Shown here: piece by piece, positions 1 to 5,597 of the stretch
Layout of the letters: every line of letters begins with the position of its first letter
How positions within the stretch are numbered: the stretch's first letter is position 1
Origin: Rikenellaceae bacterium
GTDB lineage: Bacteria; Bacteroidota; Bacteroidia; Bacteroidales; UBA932
Length of the DNA: 11,585 bases
Assembly (NCBI GenBank): GCA_900769885.1
Contig: CAAGIG010000017.1
Location: 1-11,585, forward strand
Direction: 5' to 3'
The notes under the pieces: model-generated
Told to the model about the DNA's origin: nothing
Database searches by the model: none
What the model saw: the letters and a program-made list of their open reading frames with translations, nothing else
Position numbers and translations under genes: made by a program

Positions 1-183
1 CCTATCTCAAGCGGAACTGTAACAATCTCTAAAAATGATGATGGAACCTACCATTTCCAATTTGATATGACCGATGACGCAGGGAACAAAATAACAGGAG
101 AATGGAGCGGTGCTGCAGAGGCTCACGACCTTACAGAAGAGACAGAACAATACAATATCATCAAGAATAATCTACGCAAATAA
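1..183 (+). CDS. C-terminal end of a probable surface lipoprotein (5' end outside window)
   Basis: An open frame runs from the first base to a TAA at 181-183 and gives the last 60 residues of a protein. The segment has a beta-strand-rich pattern (GTVTISKNDDGTYHFQF, then ITGEWSGAAE). This closely resembles the C-terminal repeat of the BACON lipoprotein on the other strand (STMVAVDNQDGTYTLTVEAY, then ISFEWTGEV). I infer a member of the same secreted or surface lipoprotein group. The N-terminus, and so the signal peptide, is missing. The gene converges on the thioredoxin-like lipoprotein gene, and a strong hairpin lies 35 bases after its stop. The function is unknown. The resemblance to the neighbour is seen by eye and not scored. 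Confidence 0.7.
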   Translation, partial: PISSGTVTISKNDDGTYHFQFDMTDDAGNKITGEWSGAAEAHDLTEETEQYNIIKNNLRK

Positions 184-217
184 ACACCAATACCTATCTT
201 TTAATATATAGTTCGGC

Positions 218-247
218 AAGGGAGGTCAATATCGGTTGGCCTCCCTT
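218..247. terminator. Hairpin between convergent genes, probable bidirectional terminator
   Basis: Bases 218-229 (AAGGGAGGTCAA) pair with 236-247 (TTGGCCTCCCTT) around a 6-base loop, giving 12 pairs of which one is G-T. It lies between two converging genes and includes two bases of the stop codon of the reverse-strand gene (246-248). Neither side has a clean run of U after the stem, so it is not a textbook intrinsic terminator. Its position and strength still make a role in ending transcription or protecting the mRNA 3' end likely. Confidence 0.5.
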
Positions 248-1136
248 AAAAATATCCGACCAATTGTTCTGGAGTGCAATCCTTTAGAACAACTCTCTTC
301 TGATTGTCAAGCAAATAGAGAGTCGGAATTGCCTGCAAATAATAAAGTTCGGAACCATTTATCTGCTGAAGAAAATCGTACGATTTGACCCAATGGGAAG
401 GGAGCTGATGCTCCTTCCATAAATCGATTTCGGCATCGGGATATACAGTAACGACAGTAATTCCATTTTCTGCCAGAAACAAATCGAGTTGCCCTGCCAA
501 AAGATATGTGTACCTCATACACTCCTCACACCCGGGATTGTAAAAATAGAGAAGAATATATTGCGACTCCACATCATACAGCTCAATCTCAGAAAGAACT
601 CCATTCTGATAAGCAAGGAGATTTAGATTTGCAGCAGCTGTACCCACTCTGTTTTTCAGGCGTTTATCTAATTTCTGCTGCAAAATATCACTTTGAAAAG
701 AATCGCAAACCTCCAATTCAAGCAAACCTTCCAAAAAAAGAATATATAACTCCTCGTTACGATATGGAGAATTGGGATGACCCCAATATTTCTCAAACAA
801 TGAAATATAATACTCTCTCGACAAGGGCTGTTCCATTGCCCTGAGCATAAAATTGTGCAAAGATTTCTCAGATGATCCGGCAGAAAGGGCTACAAGATTC
901 ACATATTCTGCAAAAAATCTCTCTGTAGCAGGTTTGTCAACAAGAGATGTATCTTTAAAATCAAATTTATCCCAAAAATGTTCCGACAAATAGGAGTTAC
1001 GCTGAGACTGGTCGGAAATAAAAGATGGAATATCGGGCAAAGAATATTTATTGCCTGCAGAATCTCCATTATTTCGGCCGGGAGAGAATCTGCAGGCACT
1101 GATTATAATTACAGCAATCAGTATTAAATATCTCAA
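246..1136 (-). CDS. Thioredoxin-fold lipoprotein (DUF5106-type N-terminal part plus CxxC domain)
   Basis: This is a 296-residue protein with a short hydrophobic signal peptide and a lipobox (ISAC) that puts the lipidated cysteine at residue 15. Lipidation would anchor it in the envelope. Residues about 33-165 are helical and resemble the DUF5106 region found before thioredoxin domains in Bacteroidetes (FISDQSQRNSYLSEHFWDKF). Residues about 185-296 have the thioredoxin fold: strand ILLYFYNP, the redox pair C203-E-E-C206, and the cis-proline in AIPT (270-272). I infer thiol-disulfide exchange in the periplasm or at the outer membrane, with unknown substrate. The frame opens with TTG at 1136. 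An in-frame TAA lies just upstream (1143-1145) and no ATG is available there, so the start is well constrained. One base separates it from the stop of the BACON lipoprotein gene, suggesting one transcript and coupled translation. Confidence 0.85.
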   Translation of the reverse strand: MRYLILIAVIIISACRFSPGRNNGDSAGNKYSLPDIPSFISDQSQRNSYLSEHFWDKFDFKDTSLVDKPATERFFAEYVNLVALSAGSSEKSLHNFMLRAMEQPLSREYYISLFEKYWGHPNSPYRNEELYILFLEGLLELEVCDSFQSDILQQKLDKRLKNRVGTAAANLNLLAYQNGVLSEIELYDVESQYILLYFYNPGCEECMRYTYLLAGQLDLFLAENGITVVTVYPDAEIDLWKEHQLPSHWVKSYDFLQQINGSELYYLQAIPTLYLLDNQKRVVLKDCTPEQLVGYF

Positions 1137-1137
1137 A

Positions 1138-2451
1138 TTATCTTACAAGTCTAAATGCTTTCTCAGCAAATTTTGAAGCTGGTGAAGGAGGTGTACCGAA
1201 CATACTACTCCAGTCATCAGGATTAACCTCTCCTGTCCACTCAAAAGAGATTTTGTGTCTTTCAGGAGTATCATCATACGCCTCAACTGTAAGGGTATAT
1301 GTTCCATCCTGATTATCAACTGCTACCATTGTACTTCCTGTAGTGAAAGGGGCCTTCATTCCCGACAAAGAACCACCTATCTGCTCAAAATACCAACATC
1401 CGATATAACCCGAACCTTCAGGTCTTCCCGGAACCAATGTCATAGCATCAAATGACTCTCTGCAAACATAATTTCCTGCAAATCCTGCATCGAAATTATT
1501 ACTCTGATCAAGGAAATCCAATTGTATCTCATCACCACTGGCAGGGTTACGCAACAAAATCATCCAGTTACCATAACCACATCCGTAGAAGTCGCCATAA
1601 AATTCACAGATTGCGAAATTTTCACTTACCTGAGGTTCATAATCGCCAGTCAAATCAGACAAGACACCTTCTCCCTGACCCGATTTGTTTGACAATACAT
1701 AATCACCTTTATATACAACATTATGTAGCTGACCCTCCTGATCAACAGCTGTCAATTGTACCTTTTCAGAAGTCACATTCAAAGTAGCCTCGGTAAATAA
1801 AAGAGCATCATCATAGGTAGGAGAATCATTTGTAGCCAAATAGAAACTGTACTCCTGAGAGATTGTTCCGTTAGCATAACTGTTCTGAAGATCAAGTGTA
1901 TATGTTCCCTCAGGAATTTTGATGTTATTGACATCAGGCTGATCTCCTTCAACATACAAGTCTATTCTGTAATAAATTGAATTTGACAAAGGCTCGTCAG
2001 TTCCCACAAAACCATTGTCGGTCAGACAGAAATAATAATTTGGAACAGTAGAATATTTGGTTCCGTTAAACTGTCCTACCAACATATCGAGTTCCAAAGC
2101 GCCATCCTCTGAAGCAGCATACTGATAAATCGCAACAGACTGAAGCAAAGCACCATATTTCAACTCCACAACACCTTCACGGTCCTCCATTTTGCCGTTT
2201 TTCTCCACAACAACCGATATCTCTCCACGTTTGACAGGGGTAACTGAAAACCAATTAAATTCTTCAGCAACCACTATCTCTACATCTTCATTATCAGGAA
2301 CATTGGTCAATTGATAAGTGATTTTCAACTCCCCTCCATTCTCATCAAAAGCAAGTGAAGGGCCCGAAGTAATTTCCAAAGCGGGAGCATTGCTTTCACA
2401 ACTGCTGAAAAGCATTGAAATCAATGCAATAACAAAAAATGTTCTTTTCAT
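1138..2451 (-). CDS. BACON-domain lipoprotein with two tandem C-terminal beta repeats
   Basis: This is a 437-residue protein beginning with a signal peptide and lipobox (FSSC), with lipidated cysteine 18. Residues about 33-112 fit a BACON domain: a glycine-rich first strand (FDENGGEL), a central W-containing strand (FNWFSVTP) and a final strand (LLQSVAIYQ). BACON domains are common in Bacteroidetes surface proteins, where they are thought to act as spacers or in glycan binding. Two similar beta-rich units follow, about 127-255 and 270-410. Each ends in a pair of strands (VQLTAVDQEG..VVYKGDY; DGTYTLTVEAY..ISFEWTGEV). The second unit is also seen in the truncated gene at the left edge. ATG at 2449-2451 is the start. 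The gene is first in a two-gene unit with the thioredoxin-like lipoprotein. No catalytic motif is visible, so enzymatic activity is not supported. Confidence 0.85.
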   Translation of the reverse strand: MKRTFFVIALISMLFSSCESNAPALEITSGPSLAFDENGGELKITYQLTNVPDNEDVEIVVAEEFNWFSVTPVKRGEISVVVEKNGKMEDREGVVELKYGALLQSVAIYQYAASEDGALELDMLVGQFNGTKYSTVPNYYFCLTDNGFVGTDEPLSNSIYYRIDLYVEGDQPDVNNIKIPEGTYTLDLQNSYANGTISQEYSFYLATNDSPTYDDALLFTEATLNVTSEKVQLTAVDQEGQLHNVVYKGDYVLSNKSGQGEGVLSDLTGDYEPQVSENFAICEFYGDFYGCGYGNWMILLRNPASGDEIQLDFLDQSNNFDAGFAGNYVCRESFDAMTLVPGRPEGSGYIGCWYFEQIGGSLSGMKAPFTTGSTMVAVDNQDGTYTLTVEAYDDTPERHKISFEWTGEVNPDDWSSMFGTPPSPASKFAEKAFRLVR

Positions 2452-2573
2452 ATTTATCTGATATTAAATTCCAACGTCTACTCTACGACACAAATACTGA
2501 CAAGCGAATGAAATATAAAGTTTACTTTAAGATTTCAGAATGAGCGCAGTCTGTATTTCTGTCGCGTTAGCAA

Positions 2574-2581
2574 CAAATATA
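2574..2581 (-). promoter_or_regulatory. Possible -7 promoter element of the lipoprotein pair
   Basis: Read on the reverse strand this is TATATTTG, matching the Bacteroidetes -7 consensus TAnnTTTG. It lies 122 bases before the start of the BACON lipoprotein gene, in the gap after bcp. I see no matching TTTG element at the usual distance upstream. It would imply a leader of more than 100 bases. The call rests on one short motif in AT-rich DNA. Confidence 0.3.
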
Positions 2582-2636
2582 AAAATAATCAATGAAAAAA
2601 ACACTTTTTTACAAAAATATCTGTAGAAAACCTCTG

Positions 2637-3083
2637 CTATTTCAAAAGTTGCTGAGTATGAGCCTTGGTATTTACCTTTTCGATGATATCCACAATCACA
2701 CCATTTTCATCGATGACAAAGGTCTTTCTGAGTGTCCCCATAAACTCTCTTCCCATAAACTTTTTCAAGCCCCACGCATCGTATGCTTTTTGAACTTCTG
2801 ACTCCTTGTCTGACAAAAGGGGAAATGGCAATTGATATTTCTCGATAAACTTCCTGTGCGAAGCCTCAGAATCTTTGCTCACTCCTAAAATTTCATATCC
2901 TAAAGAAATGAATCTCTGATAGTTATCCCTCAAATCACAAGCCTCTGCTGTACATCCCGGAGTACTATCCTTAGGATAGAAATAGAGCACTAATTTTTTA
3001 CCTTTATAATCGTTCAAAGTAACAGTTTCACCATTTTGGTTCACCCCTTCAAAATATGGGGCATTATCTCCTATTTTCAACAT
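2637..3083 (-). CDS. bcp: Thioredoxin-dependent peroxiredoxin, Bcp/PrxQ type
   Basis: This is a 148-residue cytoplasmic thiol peroxidase of the AhpC/TSA superfamily, which reduces hydrogen peroxide and organic hydroperoxides using thioredoxin. The characteristic start LKIGDNAPYFEGVNQNGETV is followed by the active-site block YPKDSTPGCTAEAC. Cys44 is the peroxidatic cysteine and Cys49, five residues later, is the resolving cysteine typical of the PrxQ subgroup. T41-P42 before the active cysteine and the LRKTFVIDENGVI strand near the C-terminus also fit. The length is normal for the family. The start is ATG at 3081-3083 and the stop is TAG. It is transcribed away from the unknown gene at 3309 and stands 185 bases upstream of the lipoprotein pair, so it is probably a single-gene unit. 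Confidence 0.95.
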   Translation of the reverse strand: MLKIGDNAPYFEGVNQNGETVTLNDYKGKKLVLYFYPKDSTPGCTAEACDLRDNYQRFISLGYEILGVSKDSEASHRKFIEKYQLPFPLLSDKESEVQKAYDAWGLKKFMGREFMGTLRKTFVIDENGVIVDIIEKVNTKAHTQQLLK

Positions 3084-3139
3084 ATTTTATCCTTTTAATT
3101 TTATTAAGCAACATCACTACTGCAATCTTCCTGCCAAAA

Positions 3140-3168
3140 AAAATTGCCACTTTGAGAGTGACAATTTT
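3140..3168. repeat. Inverted repeat in bcp upstream region (GTGACAA type)
   Basis: Bases 3140-3151 (AAAATTGCCACT) pair with 3157-3168 (AGTGACAATTTT) around a 5-base loop, with one mismatch in 12 pairs. The right arm carries GTGACAA, the half-site that occurs twice more in the perfect repeat at 3273-3300. On the reverse strand the stem is followed by a short run of T, so a terminator or attenuator in the bcp leader is an alternative to an operator. Confidence 0.5.
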
Positions 3169-3192
3169 GGTAAAGTAAATAACAAAGCTGAT

Positions 3193-3232
3193 TTTCCTAA
3201 GGAAAGGTTTTGAACAATAGATGCAGCTATTG
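3193..3232. repeat. Two short inverted repeats in the bcp/unknown-gene intergenic region
   Basis: TTTCC-TAA-GGAAA lies at about 3193-3205, and CAATAG-ATGCAG-CTATTG at 3215-3232. Each is only 5-6 bp per arm and could occur by chance in AT-rich DNA. I record them because they lie between the two longer GTGACAA repeats, making the 225-bp gap unusually rich in symmetry. Confidence 0.3.
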
Positions 3233-3272
3233 AGAAATTTGTTGCATCGGTCAAAAACTTTTCACACTGATA

Positions 3273-3300
3273 ATTGTCACAATTTCCGTTTTGTGACAAT
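3273..3300. promoter_or_regulatory. Perfect 10-bp inverted repeat just before the 123-residue gene; possible operator or RNA hairpin
   Basis: ATTGTCACAA (3273-3282) and TTGTGACAAT (3291-3300) are exact reverse complements separated by 8 bases. The repeat ends 8 bases before the ATG at 3309. It could bind a dimeric regulator or form a hairpin next to the translation start. The same half-site GTGACAA recurs at 3158-3164. No regulator can be named from the sequence. Confidence 0.55.
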
Positions 3301-3308
3301 AACCTCAT

Positions 3309-3680
3309 ATGAAAAAATTCATCACATACGAAAAAGTGGCTCAAGCCGACACAAATGGAGATATCTGGATGTCTGAAGAACTGACATCGGAATTGCTCAC
3401 CGATTGCAACAATTCAAATATGGATACAACACAACTGAGGACCATCCTGTCCATTGCAAAAAAGGCTCTCGAAGGTGGACTTGACCGTCAGGCACTCTCC
3501 CTTTTTGAGAAGGTTCTCCGACAAAGTGCTTTCAGAGCAAAAAGCGAGCAGGAGTTTCTCCCATTGGCAGAAGATGCACTTAGAGGACTCTCTATCCTCT
3601 CTACAAGGGAGGAGGAATATATCTGGGAGAGCAGTTCCCAACTCTACGGGGACTTCAGGGATATATTGTACAACCTCTGA
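3309..3680 (+). CDS. Hypothetical helical protein, 123 residues, family not recognised
   Basis: I do not recognise this protein. It has no signal peptide or membrane segment, is acidic and predicted largely helical, and is probably cytoplasmic. Residues about 41-95 (TILSIAKKALEGGLDRQALSLFEKVLRQ and on) resemble one to two TPR-like helical hairpins: small residue, G, then A..LF..VL. The match is loose. Only one cysteine is present (C33), and no catalytic pattern is visible. ATG at 3309 gives the longest frame and lies 8 bases after a perfect inverted repeat; M21 is a less likely later start. The stop is TGA at 3678-3680. It lies between bcp (divergent) and the dcw cluster and is separated from mraZ by a terminator, so it is not part of that operon. 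Reality as a gene is likely, because the frame is intact over 372 bases and the upstream region is structured. Confidence 0.65.
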   Translation: MKKFITYEKVAQADTNGDIWMSEELTSELLTDCNNSNMDTTQLRTILSIAKKALEGGLDRQALSLFEKVLRQSAFRAKSEQEFLPLAEDALRGLSILSTREEEYIWESSSQLYGDFRDILYNL

Positions 3681-3700
3681 TACAAATTGTTAATAACTTT

Positions 3701-3729
3701 TAAGATCTCGCGTTTCAAAAGAGATTTTA
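3701..3729 (+). repeat. Stem-loop in the 3' region of the 123-residue gene
   Basis: TAAGATCTC (3701-3709) can pair with GAGATTTTA (3721-3729), nine pairs with one G-U, around an 11-base loop. It begins 20 bases after the stop codon. No U run follows, so it is not a terminator by itself. It may be the 3' end structure left after processing from the terminator downstream, or chance. Confidence 0.35.
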
Positions 3730-3805
3730 CCCCCTCTGCAGATTATTTTTTGAAAAATTTTACACAACCTAACCCAGCTGATACTCAATCAATTAATAGA
3801 TCCAG

Positions 3806-3828
3806 AAAGAGTCATCGGCTCTTTTTTT
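3806..3828 (+). terminator. Intrinsic terminator upstream of the dcw cluster
   Basis: AAAGAGT (3806-3812) pairs with GCTCTTT (3818-3824), with one G-U pair, around the loop CATCG, and T continues to 3828. It sits 125 bases after the 123-residue gene and 10 bases before the mraZ operator repeats. It would stop read-through into the cell-wall operon and leave the cluster to its own promoter. Confidence 0.7.
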
Positions 3829-3838
3829 GGAGAAATTG

Positions 3839-3873
3839 TGGAACAAAAGGGAAAGTTGTGGAAAACTTTGGAA
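3839..3873 (+). promoter_or_regulatory. Probable MraZ operator: four repeats in 10-bp register
   Basis: TGGAA (3839), GGGAA (3849), TGGAA (3859) and TGGAA (3869) are each separated by exactly five bases, so all lie on one face of the helix. MraZ of Escherichia coli is known to bind TGGGN repeats with 5-base spacers upstream of its own gene, and MraZ proteins of other bacteria bind similar G-rich direct repeats. The array ends 10 bases before the -7 promoter element, covering the -33 region, which fits repression. The repeat unit differs slightly from the E. coli one, so binding is inferred. Confidence 0.7.
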
Positions 3874-3883
3874 AATTTTTATT

Positions 3884-3891
3884 TACTTTTG
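3884..3891 (+). promoter_or_regulatory. -7 element of the mraZ/dcw promoter
   Basis: TACTTTTG matches the Bacteroidetes -7 consensus TAnnTTTG and lies 18 bases before the mraZ ATG, giving a very short leader. It is part of a hyphenated palindrome, TACTTT-TGC-AAAGTA (3884-3898). The nearest TTTG upstream (3867-3870) is too close for an ideal -33 box; that region is occupied by the repeat array. Confidence 0.6.
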
Positions 3892-3909
3892 CAAAGTATT
3901 TAAATAGGT

Positions 3910-4356
3910 ATGGCAAGTTTCATTAACGACTATAGAGCAAAGATTGACGACAAAGGACGATTGGTTTTCCCATCGGCCTTCAAGTCCTCTTTGGGCGAGT
4001 GCGAAAGCATCCGACTGGTTGTTAAAAAAGATATCTTCGAGCCTTGCCTTGAGATTTACACTTACGAGCAATGGGAAAAAGAATCGGAATCGATCAAGTC
4101 CCGTCTTAATTTTTTCAACAAAGAGCACGCATTATTCTGGAGAAGCTATATGAGCGACACTGCTATCGTGGAACCTGATGGAAAATTTGGACGAATCACT
4201 ATCCCCAAACAGTTGCTCGACTCTATTGGTGCTGACCGCGAAGTGGTATTCGCAGGGAAATATTTCAAGATAGAACTTTGGGCAAAAGAGACCTATGAAA
4301 GTTCTATAGTTCGTGGAGATGACTACAAAGCTCTGGCCGAGAAAGTTTTAGGATAA
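3910..4356 (+). CDS. mraZ: Transcriptional regulator MraZ of the division/cell wall cluster
   Basis: This is a 148-residue DNA-binding protein that forms ring-shaped oligomers and controls its own operon. Two SpoVT/AbrB-type domains are visible. The first has IDDKGRLVFP (residues 12-21); the second has PDGKFGRITIP (89-99). Both show the D..GR motif of the family. The length is normal. The ATG at 3910 follows a TAnnTTTG promoter element by 18 bases, so no earlier start is likely. It is the first gene of the dcw operon and is followed 21 bases later by rsmH, the usual order. Four TGGAA-like repeats upstream are probably its own binding sites. There is nothing unusual in the protein itself. Confidence 0.95.
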   Translation: MASFINDYRAKIDDKGRLVFPSAFKSSLGECESIRLVVKKDIFEPCLEIYTYEQWEKESESIKSRLNFFNKEHALFWRSYMSDTAIVEPDGKFGRITIPKQLLDSIGADREVVFAGKYFKIELWAKETYESSIVRGDDYKALAEKVLG

Positions 4357-4377
4357 TCAATATATACCGCCAATACG

Positions 4378-5280
4378 ATGTCAAATTATCATACACCCGT
4401 ACTTTTACAAGAGAGTGTAGACGCTCTCAATATCCATAGCGATGGAATTTATGCCGATGCCACTTTGGGTGGCGGTGGCCATACCAGAGAGATTCTCAGC
4501 AGGTTAGGCGCCAAAGGGCATTTGATGGTCTTTGACAGGGATTCTGATGCAATTGCAAATGCCCCAAAAGACCCAAGGGTGATTACCGTACACAACAATT
4601 TCAAATATGTAAACAACTTTGTACGGTATTACAAATTTGACGGAATTGATGGAATTCTTGCCGACCTTGGGGTTTCATCACATCAGTTCGACACACCCGA
4701 AAGAGGTTTTTCTTTCAGATTTGACGCAGATATCGATATGAGGATGAACACCCTGGCTAAGAAATCTGCTTCTGAAATCGTAAATACCTACTCAGAAGAG
4801 GAACTTACAAGAATTTTCAAACTCTACGGAGAGTTGGACAACAGTAAAAAAATTGCCTGGCTTATCTGTAAAGCGAGGGAGAACAATCCGATCAACAGCA
4901 CCTTTGAACTAAATGAAGCTTTGAAAAAAGTTTTGCCCCCTACAGCAGAACATAAGTTCCTTGCCAAAATTTATCAGGCTTTGAGAATTGAAGTGAATGG
5001 AGAGATGGAATCTTTGGAACAATTCCTCAACAGTGCATTGAATGCTCTCAAACCCGGTGGAATTTTGTCAATCATAACTTACCATTCACTGGAAGACAGA
5101 ATGGTCAAAAATTTCTTCCGCTCGGGAAATATTGAAGGAAAGGAAGAGAAAGACCTCTTTGGAAGAAAAAGTACCCCTTTTGAAATAATTACAAAAAAAC
5201 CGATTCTCCCCTGCCAGGAGGAGATTGCTAACAACACAAGGGCCCGCAGTGCAAAACTGAGAGTCGCAAAGAAATTGTAA
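4378..5280 (+). CDS. rsmH: 16S rRNA (cytosine(1402)-N(4))-methyltransferase RsmH
   Basis: This is a 300-residue SAM-dependent methyltransferase (formerly MraW) that methylates the N4 of C1402 in the ribosomal P site. The family blocks are all present: HTPVLLQESV (5-14), the SAM-binding loop ATLGGGGHT (28-36), the acidic strand end FDRD (52-55), ADLGVSSHQFD (95-105), QALRIEVNGE (200-209), TYHSLEDR (234-241) and the C-terminal ARSAKLR (289-295). The insertion between the SAM loop and the C-terminal catalytic block is the usual helical domain. The length is typical. The start ATG lies 21 bases after mraZ, and one base separates its TAA from the ftsL ATG. Confidence 0.97.
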   Translation: MSNYHTPVLLQESVDALNIHSDGIYADATLGGGGHTREILSRLGAKGHLMVFDRDSDAIANAPKDPRVITVHNNFKYVNNFVRYYKFDGIDGILADLGVSSHQFDTPERGFSFRFDADIDMRMNTLAKKSASEIVNTYSEEELTRIFKLYGELDNSKKIAWLICKARENNPINSTFELNEALKKVLPPTAEHKFLAKIYQALRIEVNGEMESLEQFLNSALNALKPGGILSIITYHSLEDRMVKNFFRSGNIEGKEEKDLFGRKSTPFEIITKKPILPCQEEIANNTRARSAKLRVAKKL

Positions 5281-5281
5281 A

Positions 5282-5596
5282 ATGGCTAATGTCATAACAA
5301 ATATAATCAGTGGTCAGTTTCTGAAAGACCTCTTCGTCAAGAATTGGAAATTTGTGTTTTTCATATTCTTGTTGATTCTCATTTACATATCCCTGCTCTT
5401 TGGAATGAGGGAGACAAAAAGGAATGTGGAGAGAAATGAAGAGATTATCAGAGAACTCCGTTCTGAGTACCTGGGAAAATTCACCCGATTGCAATACCAG
5501 AGCAAAAGGGGGGAGATTGAAAAGAATCTGGCGAAAGAGCGCTCCACCATCGTACCCCCTTCAGAACCGCCGACTATTGTAATAATTGAGAGATAA
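5282..5596 (+). CDS. ftsL: FtsL-type cell division membrane protein
   Basis: This 104-residue bitopic protein has a short cytoplasmic tail and a single transmembrane segment at about residues 23-40 (KFVFFIFLLILIYISLLFGM). A charged helical stretch follows (about 44-85, coiled-coil-like: RNVERNEEIIRELRSEY), with a proline-rich end. Its sequence is diverged from E. coli FtsL and fits the Bacteroidetes FtsL-like group. Identification rests on topology, size and position between rsmH and ftsI. In the family FtsL joins FtsB and FtsQ in the periplasm and activates FtsW-FtsI. The ATG at 5282 follows the rsmH stop by one base (TAA-A-ATG), and its own stop is followed in the same way by ftsI. Confidence 0.85.
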   Translation: MANVITNIISGQFLKDLFVKNWKFVFFIFLLILIYISLLFGMRETKRNVERNEEIIRELRSEYLGKFTRLQYQSKRGEIEKNLAKERSTIVPPSEPPTIVIIER

Positions 5597-5597
5597 A

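Noticed and set aside
506..844. Forward open frame of 112 codons inside the thioredoxin-like gene
   Set aside because: It is antisense to a well-supported gene with a lipobox and CxxC motif, and its protein looks like low-complexity shadow sequence.
2595..2610. A7-CAC-T6 as a terminator after bcp
   Set aside because: The stem is made only of A-T pairs with a 3-base loop, too weak to support as a terminator; it may simply be AT-rich spacer.
3117..3344. Reverse-strand open frame of 75 codons upstream of bcp
   Set aside because: It overlaps the inverted repeats and the start of the 123-residue gene, has no recognisable domain and no separate support.
3836..3875. DnaA-box-like sequences (TGTGGAACA, TGTGGAAAA) suggesting a replication origin
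   Set aside because: None matches TGTGGATAA exactly, the 10-bp register fits MraZ sites better, and dnaA or other origin genes are absent.
5586..5597. Upstream TTG start for ftsI, overlapping ftsL by 11 bases
   Set aside because: The ATG at 5598 reproduces the one-base junction seen at the neighbouring genes and needs no rare start.
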